Notes under the pieces: model-generated
What the model was told of the DNA's origin: nothing
Seen by the model: only the letters and a program-made list of their open reading frames with translations
Databases searched by the model: none
Assembly (NCBI RefSeq): GCF_030052995.1
Contig: NZ_JASJPW010000001.1
Coordinates: 1,422,501 to 1,486,500, forward strand
Direction of reading: 5' to 3'
Length of the DNA: 64,000 bases
Origin: Gemmobacter sp. 24YEA27
GTDB taxonomy: Bacteria > Pseudomonadota > Alphaproteobacteria > Rhodobacterales > Rhodobacteraceae
Program-made: the position numbers and the translations under genes
Shown: positions 44,442-52,544 of the stretch, piece after piece
Numbering within the stretch: position 1 is the first letter of the stretch
Layout of the letters: the number at the start of each line of letters is the position of its first letter

Positions 44442-45062
44442 TCATGACCCGTCCCGCCCGGCAGCGCGCCCGGCAAGGCCGCGCAGGATACGGGCGGTGG
44501 CACCCCAGATATACCAGGGCCCCCAGGGCACGGTGTAATAGCGTCGCCATTCACCGCGCCACATCCGCCGCTCGATCGAGTAACGCGGGATCGACAGAAG
44601 ATGTGCCAGCGGCACGGTGAAAACCTCTGCGACCTCGCCGGCCTCGGGGCGCGGGGCAAACGGGGCCGCTATAAGCCCCAGAATCGGGGTGACCTGAAAG
44701 CCGGTCACCGTCTCATGGTCCGGCAGGCGGCCAAGGACCTCGACCGCGCCGGGGGCAAGGCCGGTTTCCTCCCATGCCTCGCGCAGGGCGGTGGCCTCGG
44801 GGCCTGCATCCCCTTCGTCGGTCTTGCCGCCCGGGAAGGCGATCTGGCCGGGATGGTGTTTCAGCTGCGAGGAGCGTTTCGTCAGCATCACCCGCGCGCC
44901 GCCCTGCATCAGCAGCACCGGGATCAGCACGGCGGCGGGGCGCAGTTTGCGCCCCTCGGGCAGGCGGATGCCGGGGTTCAGGTCGTAATCCGACGATGGC
45001 GGGGTGGCCCCTGGCAAAGCCAGGAGCTGCCGCAGCGTCTCGGGCGAAGGGTCAGCCGCCAT
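44442..45062 (-). CDS. CoA pyrophosphatase-type NUDIX hydrolase
   Basis: A 206-residue NUDIX enzyme from ATG 45062, which lies 11 bp inside the 3' end of hslO. LKHHPGQIAFPGGKTDEGD is the CoA-pyrophosphatase (NudL) extension preceding the NUDIX box, and REAWEETGL completes the box. It cleaves CoA or acyl-CoA to phosphopantetheine and 3',5'-ADP in characterised members. Located between hslO and cca on one strand. Confidence 0.88.
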   Translation of the reverse strand: MAADPSPETLRQLLALPGATPPSSDYDLNPGIRLPEGRKLRPAAVLIPVLLMQGGARVMLTKRSSQLKHHPGQIAFPGGKTDEGDAGPEATALREAWEETGLAPGAVEVLGRLPDHETVTGFQVTPILGLIAAPFAPRPEAGEVAEVFTVPLAHLLSIPRYSIERRMWRGEWRRYYTVPWGPWYIWGATARILRGLAGRAAGRDGS

Positions 45063-46071
45063 TGCCGGTGGTGCTGGCCGCAGCTGTGCCCTCAAAACCG
45101 AGCGTTGCCGGGTCCATCTCGTAATGCGCGCCGCAGAACTGGCAATCGGCGGTGACCTTGCCTTCGGCTGTCGTCATATGGGCGATGTCTTTCTGGCTGT
45201 AGATCGAGAGCGTGTTGCGCACCTTATCTTCCGAGCACGAACAGCCGAACCGCAACGGCTGTGCGTCAAACACCCGGGGCTCTTCCTCGTGGAACAGCCG
45301 CACCAGCAGTTCCGTCGGCGCGACATTGGGGCCGATCAGCTCCAGCGTCTCGACCGTGTCGAGGAGGTGATTGGCGCGGTTCCAGTCTTCGGCCGGTGCG
45401 CCGGAAAGAATATCCGCATGGGTCAGCAGCCCGCTTTCGCCCGAGCCCTGCGCCGCGGCCACACCGCCGGTTTGCGGCATATGTTGCAGCATGATGCCGC
45501 CCGCGCGCCAGCCGGCCTCACGCCCCGGCTCGTGGCTTTTGCCAAAGCTCAGTGCGAAACGGGTCGGGATCTGTTCGGATTGCGCGAAATAGCTTTCGGC
45601 ACAGGATCTCAGGCTGCCCCCGGCGATGGGGGTAAAGCCCTGATAGGGCAGCATCCCTTCCCCCTGGTCGAGCATGACCGCGAAATACCCGTCGCCGATC
45701 AGCGAGAAAGGATCATCGGTTTCCCAAACGCGCTCAGCATCATAGCTGGCATAGGCGCGGATGCGGGCGGGTTCGCCCTCGGCGGTCGGGCCGTAATAAT
45801 CGGTGGCAATCAGCCGGGCCGCACCATTGCCCCGGATCTGCAGCGAGAGCTTCCAGCGCAGTTTGATCGTCTGCCCGATCAGCGCGGTCAGAAGCGCACA
45901 TTCTGCCACCAGCGCCTCGATGGCGGGCGGGTATTTGTGTTGCGAAAGGACCTGGTCAAGCACCCCGTCCAGCCGCGCGACCCGGCCACGGATGCCGCTG
46001 AGGTCGAGCTGGAAGGGAAGGACCGTGTCATCCCATGCGATTTTGGAGCCGATCTGGATCCCGGTTGCCAT
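45052..46071 (-). CDS. hslO: Hsp33 redox-regulated chaperone
   Basis: A 339-residue Hsp33 from ATG 46071. The N-terminal domain has PPAIEALVAECALLTALIGQ and LMLQHMPQTGG-like IMLQHMPQTGG. The C-terminal zinc switch is complete, with CSC near residue 270 and CQFC near 305; on oxidation these cysteines form disulfides and unlock the chaperone. It protects proteins from aggregation during oxidative stress. First gene of the hslO-nudix-cca-ABC-ABC-rumA transcript. Confidence 0.95.
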   Translation of the reverse strand: MATGIQIGSKIAWDDTVLPFQLDLSGIRGRVARLDGVLDQVLSQHKYPPAIEALVAECALLTALIGQTIKLRWKLSLQIRGNGAARLIATDYYGPTAEGEPARIRAYASYDAERVWETDDPFSLIGDGYFAVMLDQGEGMLPYQGFTPIAGGSLRSCAESYFAQSEQIPTRFALSFGKSHEPGREAGWRAGGIMLQHMPQTGGVAAAQGSGESGLLTHADILSGAPAEDWNRANHLLDTVETLELIGPNVAPTELLVRLFHEEEPRVFDAQPLRFGCSCSEDKVRNTLSIYSQKDIAHMTTAEGKVTADCQFCGAHYEMDPATLGFEGTAAASTTGNGG

Positions 46072-46295
46072 AGATTTATCCTCGGGCGCGGAATTTGCGC
46101 ATGTCTGAAGGGCTGAGACCCGGGCAGGGCCTGGGCTCTGCACGCGCACGCCATCAGCCTTGCCCATCAGGGCGGGCTCTGGCAAGGCTGGTGGCAGAAC
46201 GGCACCCGGGCCGGGACTGGGTTCGACGGCCTATATAGGCGCGCCAGGGCGGGTGACCAAGGGGGGCCGTTTATGGGGCGCTGTATGGGGATGCG

Positions 46296-46739
46296 ATGAT
46301 CAGGCGGTATGGCGAGGCGGTGAAACCCGGGCAGCAGTATCGCCGGCGACCAGGGGTCTATGCGGTTCTGTGGCGCGGGGGCCGGATCCTGACCACCTTT
46401 CAGCAAAGTCCGGTGCCGGAGCTTCAGCTGCCGGGCGGCGGAATAGATCCGGGCGAGAACCCTCTGGCGGCATTGCATCGCGAGGTCTTTGAGGAGACCG
46501 GCTGGAAGATTGACGCGCCGCGCCGGATCGGGACCTATCGGCGGTTCACCTTCATGCCGGATTATGACTTCTGGGCCGAGAAGGTCTGCACGGTCTGGCT
46601 GGCGCGGCCGGTCCTGCGGCACGGGCCGCCAGGCGAGCCGGGCCATACGGCAGTCTGGCTGACCCCGGGAGAGGCGCTGGAGCGTTTGGGCAGCGAGGGT
46701 GACCGCGCCATGCTGGCACGAGTGCTGGCTGGCCGGTGA
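46296..46739 (+). CDS. NUDIX hydrolase
   Basis: A 147-residue NUDIX protein. GGGIDPGEN and REVFEETGW form the GX5EX7REUXEEXGU box, with the metal-binding glutamates in place. The rest (GTYRRFTFMPDYDFWAEKV) resembles small housekeeping phosphohydrolases. Substrate unknown; possibilities include oxidised nucleotides or nucleotide sugars. A single gene, divergent from hslO and convergent with the HAD gene. The start follows GGGGATGCG. Confidence 0.85.
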   Translation: MIRRYGEAVKPGQQYRRRPGVYAVLWRGGRILTTFQQSPVPELQLPGGGIDPGENPLAALHREVFEETGWKIDAPRRIGTYRRFTFMPDYDFWAEKVCTVWLARPVLRHGPPGEPGHTAVWLTPGEALERLGSEGDRAMLARVLAGR

Positions 46740-46801
46740 CGGAAGCGGGGGGCATTTCCCTCCGCATCCCCGGTAGTATTTTGATCAGGAGGCAGGGGCG
46801 A

Positions 46802-47425
46802 TCAGAGCCCGGCCTCATCCTCGGTCAGCAGGTCTTCCGCGACGAGACGACGGGCGAGGCCTTCCCAGCTTTCGACCTGATGGGTGCGCCAGCCGCGCCT
46901 GGCGGCGGCGGCGATATTGTCCGCGCGGTCATCGGCAAAGAGCAGCCGGTCGGGGGCAATGCCGCAATCCGCCTCGACATGCGCGTAGAGCGCGGGGTCT
47001 GGTTTCACCAGCCGCAGGCGGCCCGAGATATAGAGCCGGTCGAAATCGGCGAGGAAGCCGTAGCGCAGCAGGGCATGGTCCCAGGAACCGTCGCCGAAAT
47101 TCGTCAAAGCAAAGACCGGGATGCCTTTTGCGCGCAAAGTGTCACGCAGCCGGATTGCTCCGGTGATCGGCGGCGAGGCGAGATCATGCCAGCGGTCATG
47201 CCACATCATGATCTCGGCCGCCCAGGCCGGATGGCGTGCAGCGAGATCCTCGATCGAGGCGCGGAACGGCGCGCCGGCGTCGACTTCGTCATTCACTTCC
47301 ATCACGCCGGTCTCGGCAAAAAGCGCGCGGCGGCGGTCCTCGCCGATCTCGCGGTCATAGAAACCCTCGGGATCCCAGCGGAGCAGCACATTACCGATGT
47401 CGAAGATGACGGCTTCGGGTTTCAC
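46802..47425 (-). CDS. HAD-superfamily subfamily IA phosphatase
   Basis: A 207-residue HAD hydrolase resembling YihX: AVIFDIGNVLLRWDPEGFYD carries the nucleophile Asp, VFALTNFGDGSW is motif II, KPDPALY holds the motif III lysine, and LLFADDRADNIAAA the acidic motif IV. The D-x-G-N form of motif I is normal for this branch. It probably dephosphorylates a sugar phosphate or other small metabolite. Its start overlaps the EamA-transporter stop by 4 bp. Confidence 0.87.
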   Translation of the reverse strand: MKPEAVIFDIGNVLLRWDPEGFYDREIGEDRRRALFAETGVMEVNDEVDAGAPFRASIEDLAARHPAWAAEIMMWHDRWHDLASPPITGAIRLRDTLRAKGIPVFALTNFGDGSWDHALLRYGFLADFDRLYISGRLRLVKPDPALYAHVEADCGIAPDRLLFADDRADNIAAAARRGWRTHQVESWEGLARRLVAEDLLTEDEAGL

Positions 47426-48384
47426 GTCTTTTTCCTTTTGCCGATGATCGCCTCACGCCAGACGATATAGATGCCCGAGCCGCAGATCAGCGCGATGCCG
47501 CCCCAGGAGGTGAGGTCGGGCCAGGTGCCAAAAATGGTGACGCCCCAGAAAATCGCCATCGGCATCCCGGTATAGTCGAAAGGGGCGAGGATGGCGGCTT
47601 CGGTGGTGCGATAGGCCTGAGCGACCATAAGCCCGCCGGTCACCACGCAGCAGCCGGTCAGCAAAAGCCAGGGGATATCGGCAAGCGGCGGCCAGATCCA
47701 GGGGCGCAACAGAAAGCTCCAGAGCTCATCGCCGGTGTCGAACCGGCCATCACCGCAGATAAGACCCATAAGCGATGACAGGATGATGAAACCCGAGATG
47801 ACATAGAAAGAAAATGTCATCGCCGTCTCGGTTTCGCGCATTGATCGGGTCATCAGATTGCCGATCGCATAGAGCAGCGAAGACAGGAGCACGAGCAGGG
47901 CGGCGATCTGGATGACCCCGGCGCCGGGTCGCAGGATCAGGATGGTGCCGATCAGACCGAGGAATACCGCAAACCAGCGCCTTGGTCCGACACGTTCATG
48001 CAGCGCAAGGACGGAAAGCGCGGTCACCATCAGCGGGCTCGTATACGACACCGCCGCGGCATCGGCCATCGGCATCACCGCGAGGCCGGTGTAATAGACC
48101 GAGTTCGAGATCAGGATGACGAGAACGCGGATCAGGTGTCCCAGTGGCCTTCGGGTGCGCAGCTGCGCAAAGCCGCGCCCGGAGCGCGCGATCAGGAACA
48201 GCAGGACCGTCATCCCGATCAGCGAGCGGATCAGGATGATCTGATGCAGCGCATAGCCGCTGGACAGCTGCTTGATCGCCATATCATTGACCGAGTAAAG
48301 CGCGGTGCCTCCTGCGGCGAGCAGGATGCCGGTCAGAACCGGCGAGGGGCCGGATGGGCCGGCATGGTGTATGGGCTCAGACAT
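47422..48384 (-). CDS. EamA-family DMT transporter
   Basis: About 320 residues with ten predicted membrane segments in two EamA halves. SLIGMTVLLFLIARSGRG and YYTGLAVMPMADAAAVSYTS are typical of the RhaT/EamA drug and metabolite transporters. ATG 48384 is chosen, since the frame upstream overlaps the YaiI gene and lacks a membrane start. Substrate unknown (amino acid, metabolite or drug). The gap to the preceding YaiI gene is 13 bp and it overlaps the HAD gene by 4 bp, so all three form one transcript. Confidence 0.88.
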   Translation of the reverse strand: MSEPIHHAGPSGPSPVLTGILLAAGGTALYSVNDMAIKQLSSGYALHQIILIRSLIGMTVLLFLIARSGRGFAQLRTRRPLGHLIRVLVILISNSVYYTGLAVMPMADAAAVSYTSPLMVTALSVLALHERVGPRRWFAVFLGLIGTILILRPGAGVIQIAALLVLLSSLLYAIGNLMTRSMRETETAMTFSFYVISGFIILSSLMGLICGDGRFDTGDELWSFLLRPWIWPPLADIPWLLLTGCCVVTGGLMVAQAYRTTEAAILAPFDYTGMPMAIFWGVTIFGTWPDLTSWGGIALICGSGIYIVWREAIIGKRKKT

Positions 48385-48397
48385 GATGGCAGCAGGT

Positions 48398-48877
48398 TCA
48401 GCCTGCTTTTCCGCCGGCGTCTGTCCTGCCCGCGACATCGGCGCGGCGCATCACGCGATCCAGCGATTCCAGAAACCGGGAGCGGTCGGCTTTCGAGAAG
48501 GCGCGGCCACCCCCCTGGCGGAACGGATCGGCCGAGCGCAGGTCTGCCATCAGATCGCGGGTGGCCAGAACCGAGCCGATATTGCGCTCATGCAGCTCTT
48601 CCCCATTGGGTTTGACAACAAAAGCGCCGCCTTCGATCACGCGCGCGGCCAGCGGGATATCCGAGGTCACCACCACATCACCGCGCCCCGCGCGATCCGC
48701 GATCCAGCGATCGGCCTCGTCCAGGCCCTGACCGACATAGACCGACGAGACCAGTGGATTGGCCGAGGGCCGGATGCCGCCATTCGAAACGAGCACCATC
48801 GGCTGGCGCAGCCGGGTTGCAACCTGTTCGGCCTCGGCTTTCACCGGGCAGGCATCAGCGTCGATGTAAAGCGTCAT
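48398..48877 (-). CDS. YaiI/YqxD (DUF188) family protein
   Basis: A 159-residue protein with [20 protein letters not shown], the conserved acidic motif of the DUF188/PIN-like fold, [13 protein letters not shown], and the C-terminal tail that includes [17 protein letters not shown]. The fold resembles PIN nucleases and several acidic residues of the active site are kept, but the function is not established. First gene of the yaiI-eamA-HAD transcript. A palindromic element lies just upstream. Confidence 0.85.
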   Translation of the reverse strand: MTLYIDADACPVKAEAEQVATRLRQPMVLVSNGGIRPSANPLVSSVYVGQGLDEADRWIADRAGRGDVVVTSDIPLAARVIEGGAFVVKPNGEELHERNIGSVLATRDLMADLRSADPFRQGGGRAFSKADRSRFLESLDRVMRRADVAGRTDAGGKAG

Positions 48878-48929
48878 CGGGCATTCCTGACATGCGTTGT
48901 CATCTCTGGCTGGTCGGGGAAGCCTCCGG

Positions 48930-49030
48930 CGGGGATATTTAAGGACAGATGAAACACGGATATTTTCATCTGTCTCTAAATATCCCGGGGGAGAGGCCCT
49001 GAAAGGGCCGAGGGGGCAGGGCCCCCTCTT
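48930..49030. repeat. Palindromic intergenic element, copy A
   Basis: GGGGATATTTAAGGACAGAT-GAAA (48931-48954) and TTTTCATCTGTC-TCTAAATATCCC (48963-48986) are long imperfect inverted arms around an 8-base loop. Behind them come GGCCCT/AGGGCC (48995-49009) and GAGGGGGC-AGG-GCCCCCTC (49010-49028) followed by a T-rich end. A second copy, in inverted orientation, is at 55193-55297. Located between fghA (its 3' end) and the yaiI gene. Rhodobacterales genomes often carry REP-like palindromes of this kind. Confidence 0.75.
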
Positions 49031-49035
49031 TGTCT

Positions 49036-49866
49036 TCAGCCCCTCAGCGCGTCGACATGGAAGGAGATGTGATCTTCGATGAAGGAGGACACGAAGAAAT
49101 AGCTGTGGTCATAGCCTTTCTGCATCCGGAAGGTGCCGCCCTGGCGGCGTTCGGTCATCGCGGCGGCAAGGGCTTCGGGTTTCAGGAGGTCGATGAACTG
49201 ATCAGAGGTGCCCTGGTCGATCAGCACCGGCCCGTCAAAGCCACGTTTGCGCATCAACGCCGAGGCGTCATGCGGCGCCCATGTGCTCTCATCCGCGCCC
49301 AGATAGGCGGTAAACTGTTTGCGGCCCCAGTCTGACGCCATCGGGTTGCAGATCGGCGAAAAGGCCGAGACCGAGGAAAAGCGGCCCGGGAGACTCATCG
49401 CGATGGTCAGCGCGCCATGGCCGCCCATCGAGTGGCCGGTGATCGCCTGAAGGCCCTCCTCCAGCGGGAAGGCGCGGAACACGAGGTCCGGCAGCTCATC
49501 CGTCACATAATCCCACATCTTGTAATGCCTGGCCCAGGGGCCTTCGGTCGCATTCACATAGAAGCCGGCACCCTGGCCCAGATCATAGGCCTCGTCATTG
49601 GCGACTGCCTCGCCGCGCGGGCTGGTATCGGGGAAGATCAGCGCGATGCCGGCCTCTGCGGCCCAGCGTTGCGCGCCGGCTTTCACCATCGCATTCTCAT
49701 GCGTGCAGGTCAGGCCTGAGAGATACCATAACAGCGGCACGGGCCCGTCTTCGGCCCCTTCCGGCAGGAAAAGGCCAAAGGTCATATCGGTCCGCGTGGT
49801 CTCCGAGGCATGGCTATAGACGCCCTGCACCCCGCCAAAGCAGCGGTTTTCCGAAATCGTCTTCAT
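49036..49866 (-). CDS. fghA: S-formylglutathione hydrolase
   Basis: A 276-residue esterase-D-type alpha/beta hydrolase. [20 protein letters not shown] is the family signature, [12 protein letters not shown] the nucleophile elbow with the catalytic Ser, and GYDHSYFF the catalytic His. It hydrolyses S-formylglutathione to formate and glutathione in formaldehyde detoxification. No S-(hydroxymethyl)glutathione dehydrogenase is in the window, so the partner enzyme must lie elsewhere. Its 3' end is followed by palindromic element copy A. Confidence 0.93.
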   Translation of the reverse strand: MKTISENRCFGGVQGVYSHASETTRTDMTFGLFLPEGAEDGPVPLLWYLSGLTCTHENAMVKAGAQRWAAEAGIALIFPDTSPRGEAVANDEAYDLGQGAGFYVNATEGPWARHYKMWDYVTDELPDLVFRAFPLEEGLQAITGHSMGGHGALTIAMSLPGRFSSVSAFSPICNPMASDWGRKQFTAYLGADESTWAPHDASALMRKRGFDGPVLIDQGTSDQFIDLLKPEALAAAMTERRQGGTFRMQKGYDHSYFFVSSFIEDHISFHVDALRG

Positions 49867-49969
49867 GGTCTCTCCTCTTTCGTCTCCGGATGGGGCGGAT
49901 CCCGGCCCCCTCCGGCTTTGGCGCCACCATGGAGTTATTGCCGCGCCGGAGCAAGGGGCGCGGGCGCGG

Positions 49970-50947
49970 CTAACCGCCGCCGATCAGCACGCCGGCGGCG
50001 AAGACCAGCGCGCCGCCCAGCACGACCTGGAAGGCCGCACGCAGGAAAGGCGTCTCCATATAGCGGTTCTGGATCCAGGCGATGGCCCAGAGTTCGAAGA
50101 ACACTACGATCATCGCGATGGTGGTGGCCAGGTGGAAATTCGGGATCAGATAAGGCAGCGCATGGCCAAGCCCGCCAAGGGCCGTCATCACCCCGGTCGC
50201 GATGCCGCGCTTGAGTGGGCTGCCGCGCCCCGAGATCCGGCCATCATCCGCCGCGGCTTCGGTAAAGCCCATCGAGATCCCGGCGCCGACCGAAGCGGCC
50301 AGCCCCACCAGAAAGGTCGTATGGGTGTTTTGCGTCGCGAAAGCCGTGGCGAAGATCGGCGCGAGGGTCGAGACCGAGCCATCCATCAGCCCGGCAAGGC
50401 CTGGCTGTACCCAGGTCAGGATGAACTGGCGCTTTTCCGTCTGGCTTTCGGCAGCACTTGCATCGTCGCTCAGATGGGTTTTTGTCAGCTGATCGGCGGC
50501 CCGTTCATGGGCCGATTCCGCCTGGGCCAGATCGCCCAGCAATTTGCGCGTCGCGGCATCGGTGGCATGGGCGGCGGCGCTTTCATAAAAGGCGCCGGCC
50601 TCGCGTTCCATTTTTGCCGCCTCTGCCCGGATCACGTCCAGCGACATCTGCGTCTTCAGCCAGACCGGCCTGCGCATATGGAACCCTGCCACATGTTCGC
50701 GCCGGATCAGTGGGATCACCTGGCCGAACCGGCTGGTGAAAAGGTCGATCAGCGCGCGGCGATGGCCATCTTCCTCAAGCGCCATCCCGTCAAACACCGC
50801 TGCGCTGGCGGGGTATTCCGCCCGGAGATGGTCGGCGTAATGGCGGTAAATGCGTGCGTCATCTTCTTCTGACGAGATCGCCAGAGCGAGGATCTCTTTC
50901 TCCGAGAGATCCCGGAGCCGGCGGCGGGATGAGAGCGCGGTCAACAT
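49970..50947 (-). CDS. mbfA: MbfA-type ferritin-like/VIT1 membrane protein
   Basis: A 325-residue fusion. An N-terminal ferritin/rubrerythrin-like domain (residues 1 to about 145) has SSEEDDARIYRHYADHL, LEEDGHRRALID and EAGAFYESAAAHA, which supply the carboxylate and His ligands of a di-iron site. A C-terminal VIT1/CCC1-type domain has four or five membrane helices (PGLAGLMDGSVSTLAPIF, GISMGFTEAAADD). Rhizobial MbfA exports iron or manganese under high-iron and acid stress and is repressed by Irr. I see no obvious ICE-type Irr box upstream. Divergent from a TetR gene. Confidence 0.88.
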   Translation of the reverse strand: MLTALSSRRRLRDLSEKEILALAISSEEDDARIYRHYADHLRAEYPASAAVFDGMALEEDGHRRALIDLFTSRFGQVIPLIRREHVAGFHMRRPVWLKTQMSLDVIRAEAAKMEREAGAFYESAAAHATDAATRKLLGDLAQAESAHERAADQLTKTHLSDDASAAESQTEKRQFILTWVQPGLAGLMDGSVSTLAPIFATAFATQNTHTTFLVGLAASVGAGISMGFTEAAADDGRISGRGSPLKRGIATGVMTALGGLGHALPYLIPNFHLATTIAMIVVFFELWAIAWIQNRYMETPFLRAAFQVVLGGALVFAAGVLIGGG

Positions 50948-51129
50948 CTCGGACCTCCATCACAGCGGCATCACTAAAGCACCCCTGCACCATCTTTGCG
51001 CGATATGCTGCATTGCGGTCAGCTAGCCTGCTGCGCTGCCGGAAGGCCAGCCGGAAAATCTGGTCCGGGGGCGAATTGACAAGCCTCATGGTTGCCAACT
51101 GCCCGACCCGCGGCCATGATGCTGCTGTT

Positions 51130-51756
51130 ATGACATGTATTTCCGACTCCGAGGTCCGCAGAGGCCGAAAATTTGATCAGGTTCAGGAAGGCGCATTGCG
51201 TGTTTTCCTGCGCGATGGGTTTGAAGGCGCATCGGTCGATGAGATCGCCCGCGAGGCCGGGGTTTCCAAGGCCACGCTCTATTCCTACTTCCCCGACAAA
51301 CGCGTAATGTTTGCCGAGGTGTTCAGCGTCGAATGCCAGCGTCAGGCCAGCCTTGCCGAGGCGGATATGACGCAGACGCCCCCGGCGCGCGAGTTTCTGG
51401 CTCAGTCCTCGCGGCGGGTGATCCGCTTTGCGCTGTCGGATTTCGGGCGGCAGCTCTTCCGGCTTGTGGTGGGCGAAGTGTCGCGCTTTCCCGAGCTGGC
51501 GCGGCAGTTCTATGTGAACGGGCCGGGGATGGTCAGGGGCCGGCTGGAGATCCGCCTGCGCGAACTGGCGGCACGCGGCGAGCTGGAGATCGCGGATTTC
51601 GACCTGGCGGTGGATCAGTTCGTGCAGCTGGCGAAATCGACAGTCCATGACCGGGCGATGCTGAACCTCGTCGATGATATCCATCCCGAAGAGATCGAGC
51701 GCGCGGTCACGGCCACAGTGGAGATGTTCATGGCGCGCTACGGGGCGAAAGGCTGA
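51130..51756 (+). CDS. TetR/AcrR-family transcriptional regulator
   Basis: A 208-residue regulator from ATG 51130. The N-terminal helix-turn-helix is complete (ALRVFLRDGFEGASVDEIAR, then AGVSKATLYSYFPDKR). The C-terminal ligand domain resembles AcrR-type TetR_C proteins. An earlier ATG at 51088 would add 14 residues without family features; TTGACA at 51076 may be a -35 element. It faces mbfA across 182 bp, so regulation of mbfA or itself from that gap is possible but not shown. Confidence 0.85.
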   Translation: MTCISDSEVRRGRKFDQVQEGALRVFLRDGFEGASVDEIAREAGVSKATLYSYFPDKRVMFAEVFSVECQRQASLAEADMTQTPPAREFLAQSSRRVIRFALSDFGRQLFRLVVGEVSRFPELARQFYVNGPGMVRGRLEIRLRELAARGELEIADFDLAVDQFVQLAKSTVHDRAMLNLVDDIHPEEIERAVTATVEMFMARYGAKG

Positions 51757-51911
51757 GGCGGGTGCTCTCCGGGCGTCCTCTGGGCCGGCCATAAACGGCA
51801 GGCCAGCCCGCCTCGGCGGCAATCTGTCAGCTGCAAAGAGCCGAAGCCAGCTATCACCTGAGGGACGCAGGGTTGCGTTGTGCAGGATCACAGGCGGGGC
51901 CCGGGCACCGC

Positions 51912-52397
51912 TTAAGGTGACGGGATGCCGCCCGACTGAAGCAGCAGATAATCCTGACCATCCGCATGGCCATCACCCGCCTGCGTGAACTGATTTGCCC
52001 GATAGAACGCAAGTGCCGGGGTGTTCACTGCGACGCATTTGAGACGGTAGGGGGCGGTTGGCCAGCCGGGCAAGGCCCCGAGAAGGGCTGACCCGATGCC
52101 ACGGCGTGGAAGCTCCGGGTCAACATGCAGGTGATGGATGAAACTGTCGGGCTCCCAGACCGAGATGAACCCCAGAATCCGACCGGCATCCACTGCGACA
52201 TATTTCAGTTCATCGACTGTCTGGATGTCGAAGTCCTCGGCACGCAGCGAGGACCGTTCCTCCCAGACGAAGGCCGAGCGTCTGGATCGCAGGAACAGGT
52301 CCCGCAAAGCTGGCAGGTCCTGGGCGTCGGCAATTCGGGTTATCAGGGTCGCACCCTTTCCTGGGCTTATGGCAGTGTCCGGCCATTGGTCAGTCAA
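51912..52397 (-). CDS. GNAT-family N-acetyltransferase
   Basis: A 161-residue GNAT protein. FIHHLHVDPELPRRGIGSAL gives the acetyl-CoA pyrophosphate loop (RRGIGSA), and VNTPALAFYRANQF the C-terminal half of the fold. The only start in frame near the family's N-terminus is TTG 52397, and it lies inside a perfect inverted repeat. Substrate unknown; many such proteins acetylate amines or peptides. Single gene with 147 bp to folC. Confidence 0.78.
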   Translation of the reverse strand: MTDQWPDTAISPGKGATLITRIADAQDLPALRDLFLRSRRSAFVWEERSSLRAEDFDIQTVDELKYVAVDAGRILGFISVWEPDSFIHHLHVDPELPRRGIGSALLGALPGWPTAPYRLKCVAVNTPALAFYRANQFTQAGDGHADGQDYLLLQSGGIPSP

Positions 52398-52409
52398 TCA
52401 GACCAATGG
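52383..52409. promoter_or_regulatory. Perfect inverted repeat over the GNAT gene start
   Basis: CCATTGGTC (52383-52391) and GACCAATGG (52401-52409) are identical 9-bp inverted arms with a 9-bp spacer; the GNAT start codon (52395-52397) is in the spacer. The symmetry resembles an operator for a dimeric regulator, or a hairpin that occludes translation initiation. Confidence 0.45.
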
Positions 52410-52544
52410 CACCCCGGTCCCGTTAAGGAGCCTGAAGACCACCCCGGCAATTATGCGAGGATGGCGGGTTGGCATCCGCTGCGGCCGAAACGCAAAACGG
52501 TCCTCTGGCACTGTACTTTGCAAAGAAATGGCCGGGCGCCTGGC

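Noticed and set aside
52398..52544. Remnant of an insertion sequence between the GNAT and folC genes
   Set aside because: There is one inverted repeat over the GNAT start, but no transposase remnant and no target duplication; the rest reads as ordinary intergenic DNA.
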